Origin: Rhabdornis inornatus | Lineage: Eukaryota > Chordata > Aves > Passeriformes > Rhabdornithidae | Direction of reading: 5' to 3' | DNA length: 64,000 nucleotides | Assembly: GCA_013397075.1 (NCBI GenBank) | Contig: VWZS01000654.1 | Coordinates: 521,231 to 585,230, forward strand | Program-made: the position numbers and the translations under genes | Notes under the pieces: model-generated | What the model saw: only the letters and a program-made list of their open reading frames with translations | Databases searched by the model: none | Told to the model about the DNA's origin: nothing | Shown: in pieces, positions 49,136 to 62,635 of the stretch | Position numbering within the stretch: position 1 is the first letter of the stretch | Layout of the letters: each line of letters opens with the position of its first letter

Positions 49136-50759
49136 CTCAGTTACCCTCACCTTCAGAAGCAGGTCATAGCATAAGAATGTTATCTTTTCTTATAAATCAC
49201 AGGGAATAAAAGAGTGTTCTAATCTAGCATTGACACCGTATATATTTGATGTGGACTTTTTATATTCATTAGAGGGGAAGGAGAGTACTGAGATAAGAAC
49301 TGAATTCACTGTGGATTGAGCTGGAGTACAGCTGGAGTCACAGTCTCTAGCTGGACTGGAGCACAGCCATCTTTTAGACCAAAAGAGTTCCAAAAAGTGA
49401 ATTTTTGAAAAAGTTTTATGTGAATTAAAACCCTCAGATTTAAAACCAAAGTATATTTTGTTCCACAATTAATTTAGATCTAATCTTTCCAAATATCATC
49501 TGCAGCTAGCAATATTTTAAATTTCACTTCAAAAAGCAGTTTAGTGGTTCAGTTATTGAAGTTTTACAGAAAAGAGCAGGAGGGCCTAGAGATGGTCAGA
49601 GGGTGTTATTGCTTTTGTGGTCTAGACCTGCTTCACAAGGCTACCTACCCTTCTTCTATCTTCTGGAATCCCTGCATCACTTTGCTCAGCCCATTTCATA
49701 GGTACCATCCACTGCTTCTTAATATTCTACTTCTAGATGTGTTGGGTGCACAGTGTTTGTGGAAGTTGTAGATACATTTTCTTTATTTTTCCTTTATTGT
49801 TCATTGGTCACAACAGGGCATTGTCACTTCATGAGAGGCTTTTTGCATCTGTATGCTTACCATAAACCAACTTAAGCTTCACAGTCCTTATGTGACTTTC
49901 TAGAATAGTATGTTTACTTGGGATTTTTTAAGTTTATTATATCCACACTTTTAACATAAGCAGTGACATATACAGGTAGTGAGCCATATAATCTTCCTAT
50001 TGAGCAGTATCTTCATAACACATTTTAAACAGCATGAAGATTCTTGCTAAATAACAGTCCAGATTTGACTTCTTAGCTAATATAGCACCTTTTTTATATT
50101 CTAGTTACCTTCTTTTTCCTCCTTCTCAACACAGATGTATTATAGATAACCCGGTACAAAGAAATCATTTTAAAATAATGGTCTTGAAATCCAATTAACC
50201 TTGTGATTTTTATAACAGAACTTCTTATTATAGTTAATACACCAGCATTTATTGTGTGACTATATATTTTTGTCTGCTGTATTCTCAAGTAACACACTTT
50301 TTGGAAAGTGAAGTTAGTATCTCTGTCCATGAGACACGAATGAATTAGTATAAACCTTGGATCATGTTTCACAGTTTTATTGAAAATATCATATGGACAA
50401 ATCATATAACAACCTTTGCTGTCTGTTTTCACCATTGTTTTGGAATATATTGTCCCATTATCTTTGCAGCATTTGGCTCATGCTGCTAACTTATTGAGAC
50501 GAAAATCTTCTAGAGTGGTATTACATCTCAGAGACAGTAACTTTCAACTAGTTACCTTGGCATTTATGTAAGAGTCATGTTCTTCGAAGTTTTAAATTTT
50601 TATGACATCCATATTAAAACAGAATTTTGACAATATAAACTCCACACGATGAATCCCAGGCAAGAAGGTGTCTTGAGGGCAGGAGGATTGATGATAAATA
50701 CAAATTAATAACTCAGGAAGAAGATTTGTTCATGGGGAGTCTGTGGCTCCAGCAAAACC

Positions 50760-50787
50760 CCAGTGTTGGTTGTAACTCCAACACTGG
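50760..50787. repeat. 10-bp perfect inverted repeat, 8-nt spacer
   Basis: CCAGTGTTGG and CCAACACTGG flank TTGTAACT. It may be chance or a small cruciform. Confidence 0.8.
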
Positions 50788-52456
50788 TTGTAATATAGCA
50801 AAACTAAAGAAAGCCAACTCTCGTTGAAGAATATTCACTAGAAAAATGAATTTGTTCATTGTTTGGTAAAATGCTCAAGGTTTATTGTTTGCTTGCTTAA
50901 AAAGAAAAGACAGAGAGAAAATTGCAAATACTAGTGTCTTTATGAAAAAAAGCAAAACATCAACTCTCTACAATAAGTAGAATTTAAATGATAAAAGAAT
51001 CCTGACTGAGTTTCTACTGTTTCACCAGATTCCAAAGTGTTAACTAAGAAGATCTGATTAGGATAGTGTCAGTAAATGCAGTAAAAATATTGCTGAGGCA
51101 TATTGTTGAAGTCGAAAGTATCTTAGTTTAGAGATCTATCCAGAAAGAGAACAGAAACAGCAGGTTTTCAGCATTGATTTCGACATGGACTCCCACATAT
51201 ATAAGGTAATTTTAGAGTCACACGAGAAAATGCAACATTGCTGTAACCATGACTCTGCCACCTTTTAGTACATTATTCCTCTTGGACATTTATATTAAGT
51301 GTTTCTGCCATCAGCATAATTTTTACTTCTTTCTCAGAAATGTAACAATAGCCAGACAGCAAGAAAAAGCAGAAAGTTCCCAAAAGCCAATTTCCATGAA
51401 ACTGAAATATTGTGTACTGAATAAAACATTTTTTTGTTTTATTCTTTGTTGTTCTGCCATCAAGAAAATAATTCACCATCTCCCATGTTTCTGCTACTCT
51501 TCAACTTTTCCTGAAGATAAAAGACAAAGGGCCTTCCCCAGCATAGGTAACAGTAAAGATGTACCACTTTGGGCATTATCTTTAAATCACTGTATCCCTA
51601 CAGTGATATAATTTCTTTATTTTTCTTAAATTTTGCATGCAGCTTGTTCGGCACATCTGCCTTGAAGTGAGAGCAGCTGAGGCAGATTTTTGTGTGAAGT
51701 GGCAATTCTCTTCCCTTTGCAATCACATGGAGCTGCATGACTTCAGTACATGTTGAACAGGGACTTGCTGAATGGATCAGACTTAAGTCACGTATTCCCA
51801 AGCATGGGAAGCCTGCCAGACTTCTGTCAGACTTCTATTTCCCTTATTAACAACAAAGCCGAAACTGCACTTTTACTCTGTGTTTGCCTGGAGATGTAAT
51901 GTTTTGCACATGAACCATAACAGATTACAAATTTAAAGTTTTAAATATAATTTTAACTCAATGTTTTCAGAGCTTTATTAAATCTCTTTTTTTAACATGA
52001 AAGAAAAAGAAATTGTTTAATTTCCCAGGCTGTTGTACCATAATTTTGACCTGACGCATTCAGTTGTACCAGTAAGATTATGTTCTGCCGTGTCAATAGA
52101 GTAATGAAACATGACTGAATTAACCAGACATAGCAATGAAATAGGCCACAAAATGTAACGAAATGTAGTTTTCTGAACAAAAGGACAAAAAAAAGCTCAA
52201 TACTTTTGTAATTATAATATATTTTCTTACCTGAGCATCAGTTAAAATAAATTTCAAAAATTTCTTCACTTTAAAAACAGGTTAGATACTGGAGTCATAG
52301 GAGCTTTCCATGCTTGATCTGGACTTGCAACTGTTGTCACTATGCTACATCATGCTGAAGGCACTTCTAATTTGACAATGCAGTTTTCAAAATCTTGTAG
52401 TACTTTACAAATAAAGTAAATTATGCTAAACAATACAATATTGCTCTGAATAAAGC

Positions 52457-52511
52457 ATACACACACAGATATAGGTATATATACACACACAAACTCACAC
52501 ACACAAAAAAC
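52457..52511. repeat. (CA)n/(TA)n microsatellite, imperfect
   Basis: Interrupted ACACAC and TATATA runs. Confidence 0.85.
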
Positions 52512-53439
52512 CATGAGGGTATATAAAGCTAAAATGTATCCATCCCTAAAGTCAAGCCTACACTGCTTCTTACAAGTAGCACAGTTAATTCGACAGAATT
52601 TTCTAGAGAAATTTCAGTCATATCGACAAAAGTGTATTTTCATACTTGTAGCTTATGTTGCATCAGCGGAGTCATTTTGTTTTACCAACAGCAACATAAG
52701 TTTGCCATGAGTGTTCTCTGACACACTGCAGTGACTTCCCACATGATGAGGCATTGCTAATTCTAATTAGAACTTCTGTGCATGAAGTCTTGTCTGGAAC
52801 ATAATACATGAAGATGGAAATCAACTGTGGTTGAGAACTGTGGTTTAACCAGTCTTGACTGTACAAATCATATGTATATATAACATTTTAAAAAGTACTT
52901 TGCCCTCAAACTGAGATACCCCAAATCCCTGTGACACTATTAGTTGATATTTATTAGCTCAGACTTATCATTCTGCTACTTTTACTTCATCCCCAATGAA
53001 ACGTACAGAATGCTTATTTATGCTCAGGATATGAACACAATATGAATAACTATCTTCCCATACCCCATACAGTAAGCATTCTCATGAAAGGGGAATTCTT
53101 CCATTTGGTTGAGTATATCGACTAACTAATGTCCTTGAACCTTATCAATAAAAGGCATATGGAACACTGAAACATAAAACTCCTGAAACAAGTGATTTAA
53201 AAGTTGGTTGTAGTTTCTTAATGGTAGAAGGATGTTGAACAGTACTGAGAAAATTGGTATTTGGTATAGCACATTGGAGACCAAATGAATAACTCCTCTG
53301 CATGTACTCAATGATTTCTTATAAAATAATATTTACAGTCTGTGTCTTTATTTTCGTCTTGAAGACACACCACAGCAACAGTATGTCCTGATCCCATATG
53401 TGGGGTATGGTAACATTCAGGTTGGGAAAAATAAATGAA

Positions 53440-54240
53440 TATTAGTAATTTTCAAGGGCTGATATTGAGACTGATGTCATTTAGTGTCTTCATTGCTGAC
53501 CGTAAAGTGGGATGAAGTGCAATACCATATTCAGAACCTATCAAACTGAGGGAAGCTGGCAGAGATTTTATGAAGTTTAACAAAGCTGAGTGCAACATCC
53601 TACAAATGCTGGGGACATACTGGCTAGTAACCAGTTTTTAAAAACGGATTTGAGATGTCCCAGCGGCAAAATGAAACCTTATTCAAGAGTGTGTCCTGGC
53701 AGACATGAAGAATATAAGCTCTATGAGAAAGAGTGTCACCAATAGGCCAGAGACTATTCTGGCATTCATTTGGCACTAAGAGTGCAGCATCCAAAGTATC
53801 ATTCCCATTTTGATCTCCTCAGTACTCAAGAAATACTGGAATAAAGGAATTAGTCAGTGAAGCGCCACTGAGCTGTTTAGGGGTCTGGAACACAAGATAT
53901 TCAAGGAAAAGGAAGAAAATCCTAACGGACCTGACTTTGTCAGTATGGCAAAGAGAAAATGAAACGAAGGTGGTTTCAAACATTCAGGAGCAAAGTGCGA
54001 AAAAGGTAGAGCCAAATTCTTCTCAGAGGTGAACCATAAAGATATTACAGGCTATGAACACGAGCTACAACGAGGCAAATTATGAACAGATTTTAGGAAA
54101 AAAAATGACAATGAGAGTAATCAAAAACTGCAACAAATTGTGAAGGCAGGTCAGAGATATTCAGTACTTCACTGTGATCTAAATTTGAAATGAAATATCG
54201 ATTGGAGGTTGTCCATGCTCTGAGTGGGAGGTTGATTTCT
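53440..54240 (+). mobile_element. Long but decayed CR1 fragment (plus)
   Basis: A sense CR1 spanning the end of ORF2 towards the 3' UTR. Ordered landmarks are 'TTCATTGCTGACCGTAAAGT' near 53491, 'TTTTATGAAGTTTAACAAAG' near 53566 with 'TGCAACATCCTACAAATGCT', 'AATAGGCCAGAGACTATTCT' near 53741, 'AAGAGTGCAGCATCC' near 53779, 'CATTTTGATCTCCTCAGTAC' near 53806, and 'GTAGAGCCAAATTCTTCTCA' near 54007. All reading frames are broken, so it is an old copy. The 3' tail is not clearly preserved. Confidence 0.7.
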
Positions 54241-55253
54241 AGGAGTTACATTAACAGGCTCCATTATAGGATTTTGCCTTGTCTTAGATGTTCTGTTTCA
54301 AAGAAAATCTTGATTTTTAATACAAATAAATTTTTTGCTATTGCAGGGACTTAAGCCATTGAACTCACGATAAAATTCTCTTTGTACCTTTAATGTGTTG
54401 CACAATGAGACATAAAGAACCAAACAAACCCTTCTATCCTTTCCTTGCTAGGTTGATCTGCCTTTGTGGATATTCTACTGCCAGTTACAATTCTCTGGCT
54501 ACAATTATCCACAAAAATATGCAGGAAACATTATGGAAGACATTTTTTCTGGAAACACTTTTATTTTACCTTCTTCTTTGTATTTTGATGGCAGGATAAA
54601 AGAATGGAGGGAGATGCAGTCTCACTGTCTCTTTTCCCAATATGAACATTATTTTTCCAGGGCTCATATTTCCAGTGGTCCTCTACTTTTATGTTACAAT
54701 ACCTTTATGCTTGACATAATCTAAACCCAGTTGCATTGAATAAACCATGTTCTTTCTCTAACCTCTGAATTTTTTTATGTCACTAAAAAACTGTGACAGT
54801 GAAAAATACACAAGGATATTTTATTCTCTAAAGTAGATTTTATCTGATGGGAAAAAAAAAGTAAGGACTCAATTTCTCTAAGTGCATTTAAATAGTTTGG
54901 GGTTTTCTTCTTGTTGTTGTTGGTTTTGGTGTTTTGGGTTTTTTTTATGCTTTTTCTCTTAATTTACCATTAGGCTAGAAAATGGTTCAGTGCATTGAAA
55001 TCAGAGAAAATGACAACCAAAAGTAGAGTCAAACAGCAATAGTTTTTTCCTTGTATATCAATCTCCATTTGGAGAGTACTTCCATATATTCTGTTTTCAA
55101 AAGACACCCATTTTCTTATCAAAGCTGGAAATATGAATCCTAAATCCATAACCTTGAGTGTTATGAAATGATTATTCCATTGTTTTTTGGGGTTTTGATT
55201 TGGTTGTTTTTGTTTCTTATTTTCTTGGCTTTGGGTTCGGGTGAGGGTGGTTT
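54241..55253. other. Unique DNA with T/G-rich tract
   Basis: No gene is seen. A G/T-rich low-complexity run with TTG units lies at 54897-54950. Confidence 0.5.
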
Positions 55254-55385
55254 TTTGAATCATATAATGGGTTGGGCTGGAAAGGGCATTAGGGATCATC
55301 CAGTTCCAATCACCCAGGAGTGGGCAGGGACACCTTTCCCTAGGCCGGGTTGCTCAAAGCCCCACCCAACCTTGCCAAAATTTCA
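55254..55385 (-). mobile_element. Short CR1 LINE 3' fragment (minus)
   Basis: It starts with the inverted tail (GAATCATATAATGGGTTGGG, then CTGGAAAGGGCATTAGGG) and continues with 'GAGTGGGCAGGGACACCTTT', 'CTAGGCCGGGTTGCTCAAAG' and 'CCCCACCCAACCTTGCC'. The similarity fades after about 55385. The overlapping 118-codon plus frame is not a gene. Confidence 0.85.
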
Positions 55386-58300
55386 TGCAGGATACAGGAG
55401 CGGTACAGACACTTACCAGGAATTTATGCTTAAGGAGATGATGAAGAACAGATCACTCTCCTATGTTTTGAGGAAAAGAGGAGTGCATGCTGTGAGCTTA
55501 AGTGGGAAATCAAGACCCAAGTGAAAGCACAGTGTAGTGGCCTCTGCTATGCTCTGGCCTGAATACTGTTGATCATAGGCTGTTTTTATGAGTCACTGTC
55601 AGTCCATACACAGCCCACCTGCAAGTTACTCTTTAATCATGGAATTCTGGGTGCTCTATGAGCTGTTTATGTGGTTTCACAGACCACCAGCATTGCACGA
55701 ATTGACCACAGTCTGGGAATAAATATTTTATTTTCTATTTCTCCTAGTAAGGTTTTCTACCTTGCTACTTGGTGAAATTGTGAATTTCTGCAACCAGAAA
55801 AAAGGAACAGGATGCTAACTACCCTTCCTGTCTATTAACCAAAAAAAAGTGGGAGAATATAATTTGCTTCATAATTCACACAACTTTTCAAAGCCTTTTC
55901 AGACTTTAAGCAGGACTTAACAATGAAGTTCCTTCCTCCTGTAAAATTCTCACATTGATCATTACTTTCTGCCTACCCAAATTTCCTATTCACTTTCAAA
56001 TGTATGACTCACTGTTGAGCTGAGTATGTATTTTATTTTGAGTGCTGGTATTCCATCAAAATGTTATCAACAGAACTGCATCCTTCACTTTCTCCCTTGT
56101 ATTTTCCGTGTACTGTTGTTGTGCCCTGGTGAGTAATGTGTACTATGGTGCAGGATGGAGCATAGCTTATGCTGTATTGAACACAGTGCTTGTGTTTCAC
56201 TCCAGAAATGTAAGTTTTTGATCAGTGAAAACAATAAGTTCTGGAACATGAAAGCATCTAAAAATAGCTAATTGTTTTAGAGGGGCAGGAACATAACATT
56301 TGAATTGGGTATACTTCAAAAAGCATAAGTGTAAGGAGTACAGAAAGATATAAAAGGAGTATGTATGGATTTGTCGCTGAACTTTAATTACAAACTGTTC
56401 TGGTAACTCATATGAAAGTGCTTATGACACAAATGGCTGAGTCTATACAAAGTCTACAGAGACTTTGTTACTAGGCTTTTCATCTTTATATGTATTGGGA
56501 ATTCAAAAAATATGCCCGTTTGAAAAAAAAAATACTTTAGTGCTTTGCACTTTGTTGCAATTCTTAGCAACAGAAAACAGAAAAGTGCTGCACCTGATAC
56601 GACTCAGAATATTTGTATGAAAAGAAAATCTACAAAGTGAATATGAAAACAATGTTTTAATTTTAAATAAAGAGCTGGTTCTGATCTTCTTAGACTTTTT
56701 TTTTTTAATCTTTTATAATGGACACATAACTGCATCAAAACCAACCTACCAAAAAAACTCCTCAAAATCCAAACAAAGGAAAAAAACACAACAAAGAAAT
56801 ATATCCATTTTAAAGTTTAAGAGGTTTTAATCTGCATACAGAGATTCCTTTCTGAGCCTTCATATCAGTATCTTAGTAAGCCACAAAGTCAGAGAGAATC
56901 AAAAGCCTACATCCTCCTAAGCTGCTGCCATCTCTATCAGTGCATCCTACATCTCACTCTCTTGCTGTGTCGTGGACGCTAATGCAGGCATCTGTCTTGT
57001 GTGGTGCAGCAAGTACCATGTTCCAGAAATGAAGTGCAGAGCTGCTGACACTGGGCAGCAGCAGGAGGAATATAGCATCCAGTGACTGCCTTTGAGGCTC
57101 GGGTTGAACGGTACAGAAGTCCAGCTGCCTGACCTGCCAAACCATTAGTGACGGAGAGATCATCAGCTGGGAAACTCCAGCTCGTGCTCCTGCTTACCTC
57201 TTGCTGCAGTGGCAATTACTGTGAAACTCATGGGCTGCAGCAGGTCAAGTGTACATGTGAAAGGGAGCAAGAGGACATGAAAGCACATGGCACTTCACCT
57301 CCACAGAGGTGGGGATGTGACAGATAACTAGGCTGTACTCCTGACATTATTATGATACTTTTTTTTTAATAAAACATGACTTCAGAAATTTGATACCTGA
57401 AGATTTCATTATGTCTGCTTTTGGTTTTGGCTTTTCTGTTCCTTCCCATCTGATAATAGATGAGCAACCAGCTTTTCTATATGCTTTTGTCTTTCAGAAG
57501 CTTATGAAAATAACAGAAGCAGCCACATTACTTTTTTTACTTAAGGACTTGATTATAAAGGATGGTATCTATGGTTTTGTACATTGTCTTACTCTGGTGA
57601 CCATACTTGAATGCTTTTTTTCAGAATGATCCATACTGATTTTGTGGGGTAGTGGGTGATGTGAGTTCTATTCATGTACAATAGACATTTTTTATCTGTT
57701 TTAAAGGAGATATGCAAACTTTATTTTTGTCTTGAAAGCCTTGTTTTATTTTTTTCCTTGTTGTATTTTTATTTTTAGAAGTATGAATTAAGTCTTTCAA
57801 GCAGAAAATATGAATCTGTCCTTTTGTGTCTGATGAAGAAACAAAAGATAATTAAGATGAGCACTTAAAGTATGCATACTTTCAGGATTATATTTGTTTA
57901 TTTATTGAGAAACATGTTCCAAATAATTTTGGAACTCTTTTGTCTCTATTTTCCACCATACTTTTTTTCCTGAAATAGGTAACATAGAGAATGCTTTAAC
58001 ACACTCTTCCTCCCCTCCACCCTACTTTGTATGTCATTGAGATTTTACACACAAGATAATAAAAAGACGAGTAGTCAGGCACTGGTGTCAATGAATGACA
58101 GTGACTTAAGACCTGGTTCCACCTCTTCACACATTTTAACATATCATTTATTCACATAAGCAATGACTTTGGTATCAGGAATAAGGTGGACTCTGCAAGA
58201 GACTTCACTGCTTTCAAAACATGAAGTTCACTCTTTCTGAAAAGCAAAACATCACTAGTCAACCCAATTAGCAGTGCAAAACCAGCTTCATTTAAATTAT

Positions 58301-59516
58301 TCATTAGGAAAAATCTGAAAAGGTAGAGGAAGAGAAATGGTTGTCTGATATTTACGACAGTGACATTAATGTTAGAATTCCTCTCATTTGAGAGTGTTTC
58401 TATTTACAATCCTTGGGAGCCACATGTAGCATCCCCTGATGATCTCCTATAGCTAGCAAAAAAATATAAATACCCAAATTGCTTTAATAGTCATGGGAAG
58501 AAAAGAGTAAAATTAACCAGAGTAGAACATATACAAGATAATTAATTCTTAAAAAAATTACTTACTCTCTCTTTTATGATATTGGCAAGTACTTGCCTTC
58601 TATTATCCTCACACCTCATGAACATCTAGGAATAAAATAACACGGAGGTGATGAGCTGTGTTGGGATATGTACAAAAGTTCACAATTTCATTTAACTCCA
58701 TGTGCCACAGTGTGTCAAACTCAGCCCCTATCTGACATTCACTATGTAGCAAGAGGATTGAAAACAGAGAACATGCTCTTATGGAGATTCTACTTCCTTT
58801 CTAAGCACCTAGTGAGTTTCAAAGCTGAGTCTACAATTTATTTTAAGTACTTCAGTGCTCAAATGGACAGCTTGTTCAAAATCAAAAACTCGGTAAGTCG
58901 CTCCAAAAATATTACTCTTTTTTCTTCATTTTCCCCACCCCACTCTAAATTATATCAACACGTATTTTGAAAGTTTGGATGCTTAAATTATTTAAAAGTG
59001 GTAGATAGATATTACTATTAGCAAATAGATTTATTCAGTCCAATAAATTGATTTATTTAATCAATTAGAAAATTGATTTATTCAGATGGGGACACAATTA
59101 TTATTTTCCCACTGGCACAAAAAAAAATAAAGTGGCAATTTTAAATGCCTGAATTAAGAACCATTCACCTTCACCTCTGACAATCAGGGTTGAGAAATGG
59201 ACACATGATGGGATGAAATCACCTTTTGGAGCTGACTGTATCTCCTTTTAGTTTGATGTCTAAATTCACACAAAACTTTCAATTCACTACAAACTACACA
59301 GGGAGCATATATATTGCCTTAGGTTACTTAAAATTACCTGTTAAGCCTAGCATATTTCACTACCTCTTCTTCTACTGTCCCCAGACTAAATGTGCATTGA
59401 TTATAAAGATCATGGCTGAGCCAGAATAATGGTGTGCAGAGCTTCCATTCAAAATATGATTTTTTTATTTTTAAAACTTATTTCATATTTGGCTATGGAA
59501 TGTTTTTATGTTTTTC
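55386..59516. other. Unique DNA; one GC-richer block, no gene recognised
   Basis: Mostly AT-rich. The part at about 56890-57320 is richer in G and C and carries overlapping minus frames of 69 and 78 codons (56954-57163 and 56979-57215), but I recognise no domain. It might be an unannotated exon or an unknown repeat. Confidence 0.45.
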
Positions 59517-59572
59517 TTTGTTTGGTTTGGTTTGGTTTGGTTTGGTTTGGTTTGGTTTGGGGTTTTTTTGTT
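59517..59572. repeat. (TTTGG)n microsatellite, 8 or more units
   Basis: Eight exact TTTGG units (59521-59560) followed by a G/T-rich run. Overlapping open frames on both strands are artefacts of this repeat. Confidence 0.95.
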
Positions 59573-60140
59573 GGTCTTGGGCTTTTTTGGATTTTTTTAG
59601 GGAGGTGTTTTTTTGTGAAGGTCTAGTCTCCTCTAAAAGCTGTTGCGCAATTAGTCCTTTTTTTTTTTCCACCCCATTGGCTGTGTTTCTCAGTGTGTTT
59701 CTCAGTTTCGTATTGTAGCACCCTTGCCTTGCTTTCCTCTCCCTGGGAATCCTTACCTTCCCTCCTCCAGGGTTACCATAGAAATATACAACCACAAATT
59801 TCAGCAGAGAAACTCAGGCTGCAGTAATAAACTGAAATGTCAGGAAGAACTACTTTGCATAAGTCACAAACCAAATTGTACATTTAGATAATTATTAATT
59901 ATGGGATATTTTTACAGAATTTGGGTATTTCTGTGGAGATTACTTTTAATGTTTTGCTTTTAGCTTTTACTCCACCATTTGCACTATTAGCACTGGCAAT
60001 AATAACACTGATTTGAAGCACATCAGCTTGGCAAGCCCTTTATCTTCTGCCTACGATATTCATTTAAACAGCTATGAAAATAAAACTTGGCACTTTCTGA
60101 AACAAGACTACAAACAAAGATAAATATACTATGTGCAGTA
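59573..60140. other. Unique DNA, no gene seen
   Basis: A T-rich stretch then ordinary AT-rich sequence; nothing is recognised. Confidence 0.5.
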
Positions 60141-60251
60141 TACATAGAAATAGATATAGATAGATATAGATCTATAGGTATAGATTATAGATTGATATAT
60201 ATAGATATATAGAGAGAGAGATATGTGCACATACACACACACACACACATA
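60141..60251. repeat. (ATAG)n, (GA)n and (CA)n compound microsatellite
   Basis: Imperfect TAGATA units pass into a short GA run and then a CA run of about nine units. Confidence 0.9.
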
Positions 60252-62296
60252 TGAGTGTGACAAACATCACACAAAAAAGTCCAAACAAAAAACCAGAAAA
60301 AGCCAACAAGCAACAATAGATCTCTTCTTTAAAAATCGTGTTTACTGCTTGATGTGAGGTCATTATGAACATAATTACATCATTAGATATACAGATAGTT
60401 AAACTGGTCATAACAAAGCCATTTATAAATCTGGCCTGATTCTTCATATGCTGCATAGTGAACCAACCTCACTTTATGTAAAATGTATTTCACACACAAC
60501 AATACTACAATAACAGTCTGAAGTGACAGTTTTCACCCCTGTAGTTATTGATTGTTCAATTTGAGAGTTCATTTTTCACTTGTTATGGTACCTCACTGGT
60601 CACCAGTTGTTTTACTTCTAGATTAGCTTTTGGAACCATTGGAATAATGGCATTATTTATATGGCCCTTCGAATAGCACTGAATAAAATATTATTATGTT
60701 ATTAATAAGATATATGTGTATATTAGTTCTAGGCTAAAAAATCAGACAGTTTTTTCTGTCTTTTTTTTTCTCTCTGATTCAAAAATTTTAATGGAAAAAG
60801 TCATGTAATTATTTATACAGAAAAGAAAATACAATCCTAAAAAAGGCTTAACTTAAAATTAATTTTGAATGCTTTTACTTCAAAGTTCTGGATTTGAAAA
60901 TTTTATTAGATAAGGTTAGATACACTAGAAAAAACATCTTGTCTTTTCTGGAGCTCAATAAGGATATAAACTTATCCTTTGTTACAATTATTTTGGTAAA
61001 AACTTTTGAGTTAGTATTTTCATATTTTAATATAAAGAATCTTGGAAAGGGAAGAAAAAATGGATGGTGTAGTTGTTCACAACTGAAATTGGAACAAAAT
61101 TTGGATTAATTTTACCCTTCCAAGTTGATAAGAATTGGAAACAAGAATAAACTCTTCAAATTTTAAATATAAAGGGAAGTTTCAATTACTTTTGCATCAC
61201 TTGTTTCACTTCTTAACATTATTTCTCAATTTTTTATAAAATTCAAAACAAAATACCATTTTCTCACAAAGATATCAAAAAATGACAAAATGAATTGAAA
61301 TGTAATTGTATAAATGTTTCAAAAATTTAAAAGATACTTTGACTTAAGAGACTGATGATCTCTAGCGCTATTTCTAAAAAAAAATCAGTGTGAACAAGTT
61401 GGAGTACATCAATGAAACATCAAAAAACTTACAGAGATTTTTTTATAAGTCATGCAATAATTTTGAATGCTTCACTTCAGTTTTCAGTGTGCCTCAAGTC
61501 TGAATGACTCAAAATAAGAAGTCAAAGTGCAAAAAGGGCTACAGATCCCTGGTGGCTCAGATAATCTATGATAATTTGTCAGAATTACATGATTTGCTCA
61601 CAAAATCAGAGGGGGAAGAAGGAAAGGGTGTCCGTGGGTTCACTGAGTCAAACCCTGTCTTCCTCTACCTGTATCACTTGCAGGATCAAAGTCTTCTAAG
61701 TGGTGCTTACCTAAGCTGTTTCTTACAGAGGGTTAATATATATTTTCTGCAAATATCTAACAGAAATTATTCCAGGGTTTGACTGTACTTAATGCTAAGT
61801 CTTACTTTAATGGTTAAACTAAGGGCTGTGGTAGATTTTTCTTGGCAGCCAAAATCAGGCAGATGAAGCTGTTAAAGCACTAAAGTGTTTGTCTCTTCTG
61901 CTGTCCATTAATGCAGGGATGTCTGATACCACAAGTCATCACCTGCTGACTTATCACAGTATTCAGTCTTATGTATTAAGCTAAATGAAAACTAGATGCC
62001 TGATTTTAATCTTCTGCCACAAGCTGTCAGAGACCTAAGTATCTTTTGCTGCATTATAAGCCTATTGCTTTTTTTGCCCTATCTTCAGTGAGCACAGGGA
62101 GCAATTTATTTATTTCTATTATGCCACTTCTTCTGATCTATTTACGGTTAAGAAGGATACAGAGTTTTAAACAGTAGATTTGTCTGACTGCTCTCAAGGA
62201 ACTGTGTGTCAATACATAATAATAAGCCGGGAAGAAGAAAATGTAGGATTAAGTCAAGCCATAGGGCCAGCGAGCCTTCCAGAAAGTTTGGGTGTG
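60252..62296. other. Unique AT-rich DNA, no gene seen
   Basis: No recognised repeat or gene. A 92-codon frame at 61504-61782 starts with a lysine-rich stretch but has no recognisable motif and no clear splice context. Confidence 0.5.
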
Positions 62297-62625
62297 TGTC
62301 CTGGGGTGACGTTGTGGTGCTTGTATCCCCAGTCATGTGTTCTGTTTGTGCTTCGTGTTGTGTTCTGTGCTTTCGGGACTGGCTCTGAGGGTGAGGGTTT
62401 GTTTTGTCTTGTTATCGNCCGGAGGTCTTCCCCCAAATTTGTCCTAAACCAGTACAGTGTGGAGTGCTCTCTCAGCGATCAAGGGGAGGTTTCATGTCTC
62501 ATGTTCTTTGTGGAGTTCACTGTAAGGCAGATGAGACAGGTAGATGACTGGTTTTTTGTGAAAATCTGTGGGCTAGGCAATTTTGGCATAGCTGGGGGAG
62601 TTTTCCTCACACAGTTATCATGAGC
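62297..62625 (+). mobile_element. Probable ERV LTR fragment
   Basis: It begins TGTCCTGGGGTGACGTTGTG and continues with 'GCTTGTATCCCCAGTCATGT' and 'GACTGGCTCTGAGGGTGAGG', which I recognise from avian retroviral LTRs. A single N lies at 62418. The part after about 62450 ('GTAAGGCAGATGAGACAGGT', 'ATAGCTGGGGGAGTTTTCCT') probably belongs to the same element, but this is less certain. The 147-codon frame across it (62180-62623) is not a gene. The polarity is inferred from the TG start. Confidence 0.55.
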
Positions 62626-62635
62626 CATTTTAATT

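Larger units (their letters stand above)
49136..53439. other. Unique AT-rich DNA, no gene seen
   Basis: No recognised gene or repeat family. It contains a 10-bp inverted repeat (50760-50787) and a (CA)n/(TA)n tract (52457-52511). Open frames of 113 codons (50094-50435 minus) and 120 codons (51249-51611) have no recognisable motif. Confidence 0.5.

Noticed and set aside
59493..59795. 100-codon minus frame with repeated KPNQT units
   Set aside because: Translation of the (TTTGG)n microsatellite.
61504..61782. 92-codon frame with a basic start, considered as a small gene
   Set aside because: No recognisable family, no clear splice or promoter signals, and frames this long occur by chance in the window.
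62180..62623. 147-codon plus frame
   Set aside because: It runs through an LTR-like segment and an ambiguous base, with no recognisable protein.
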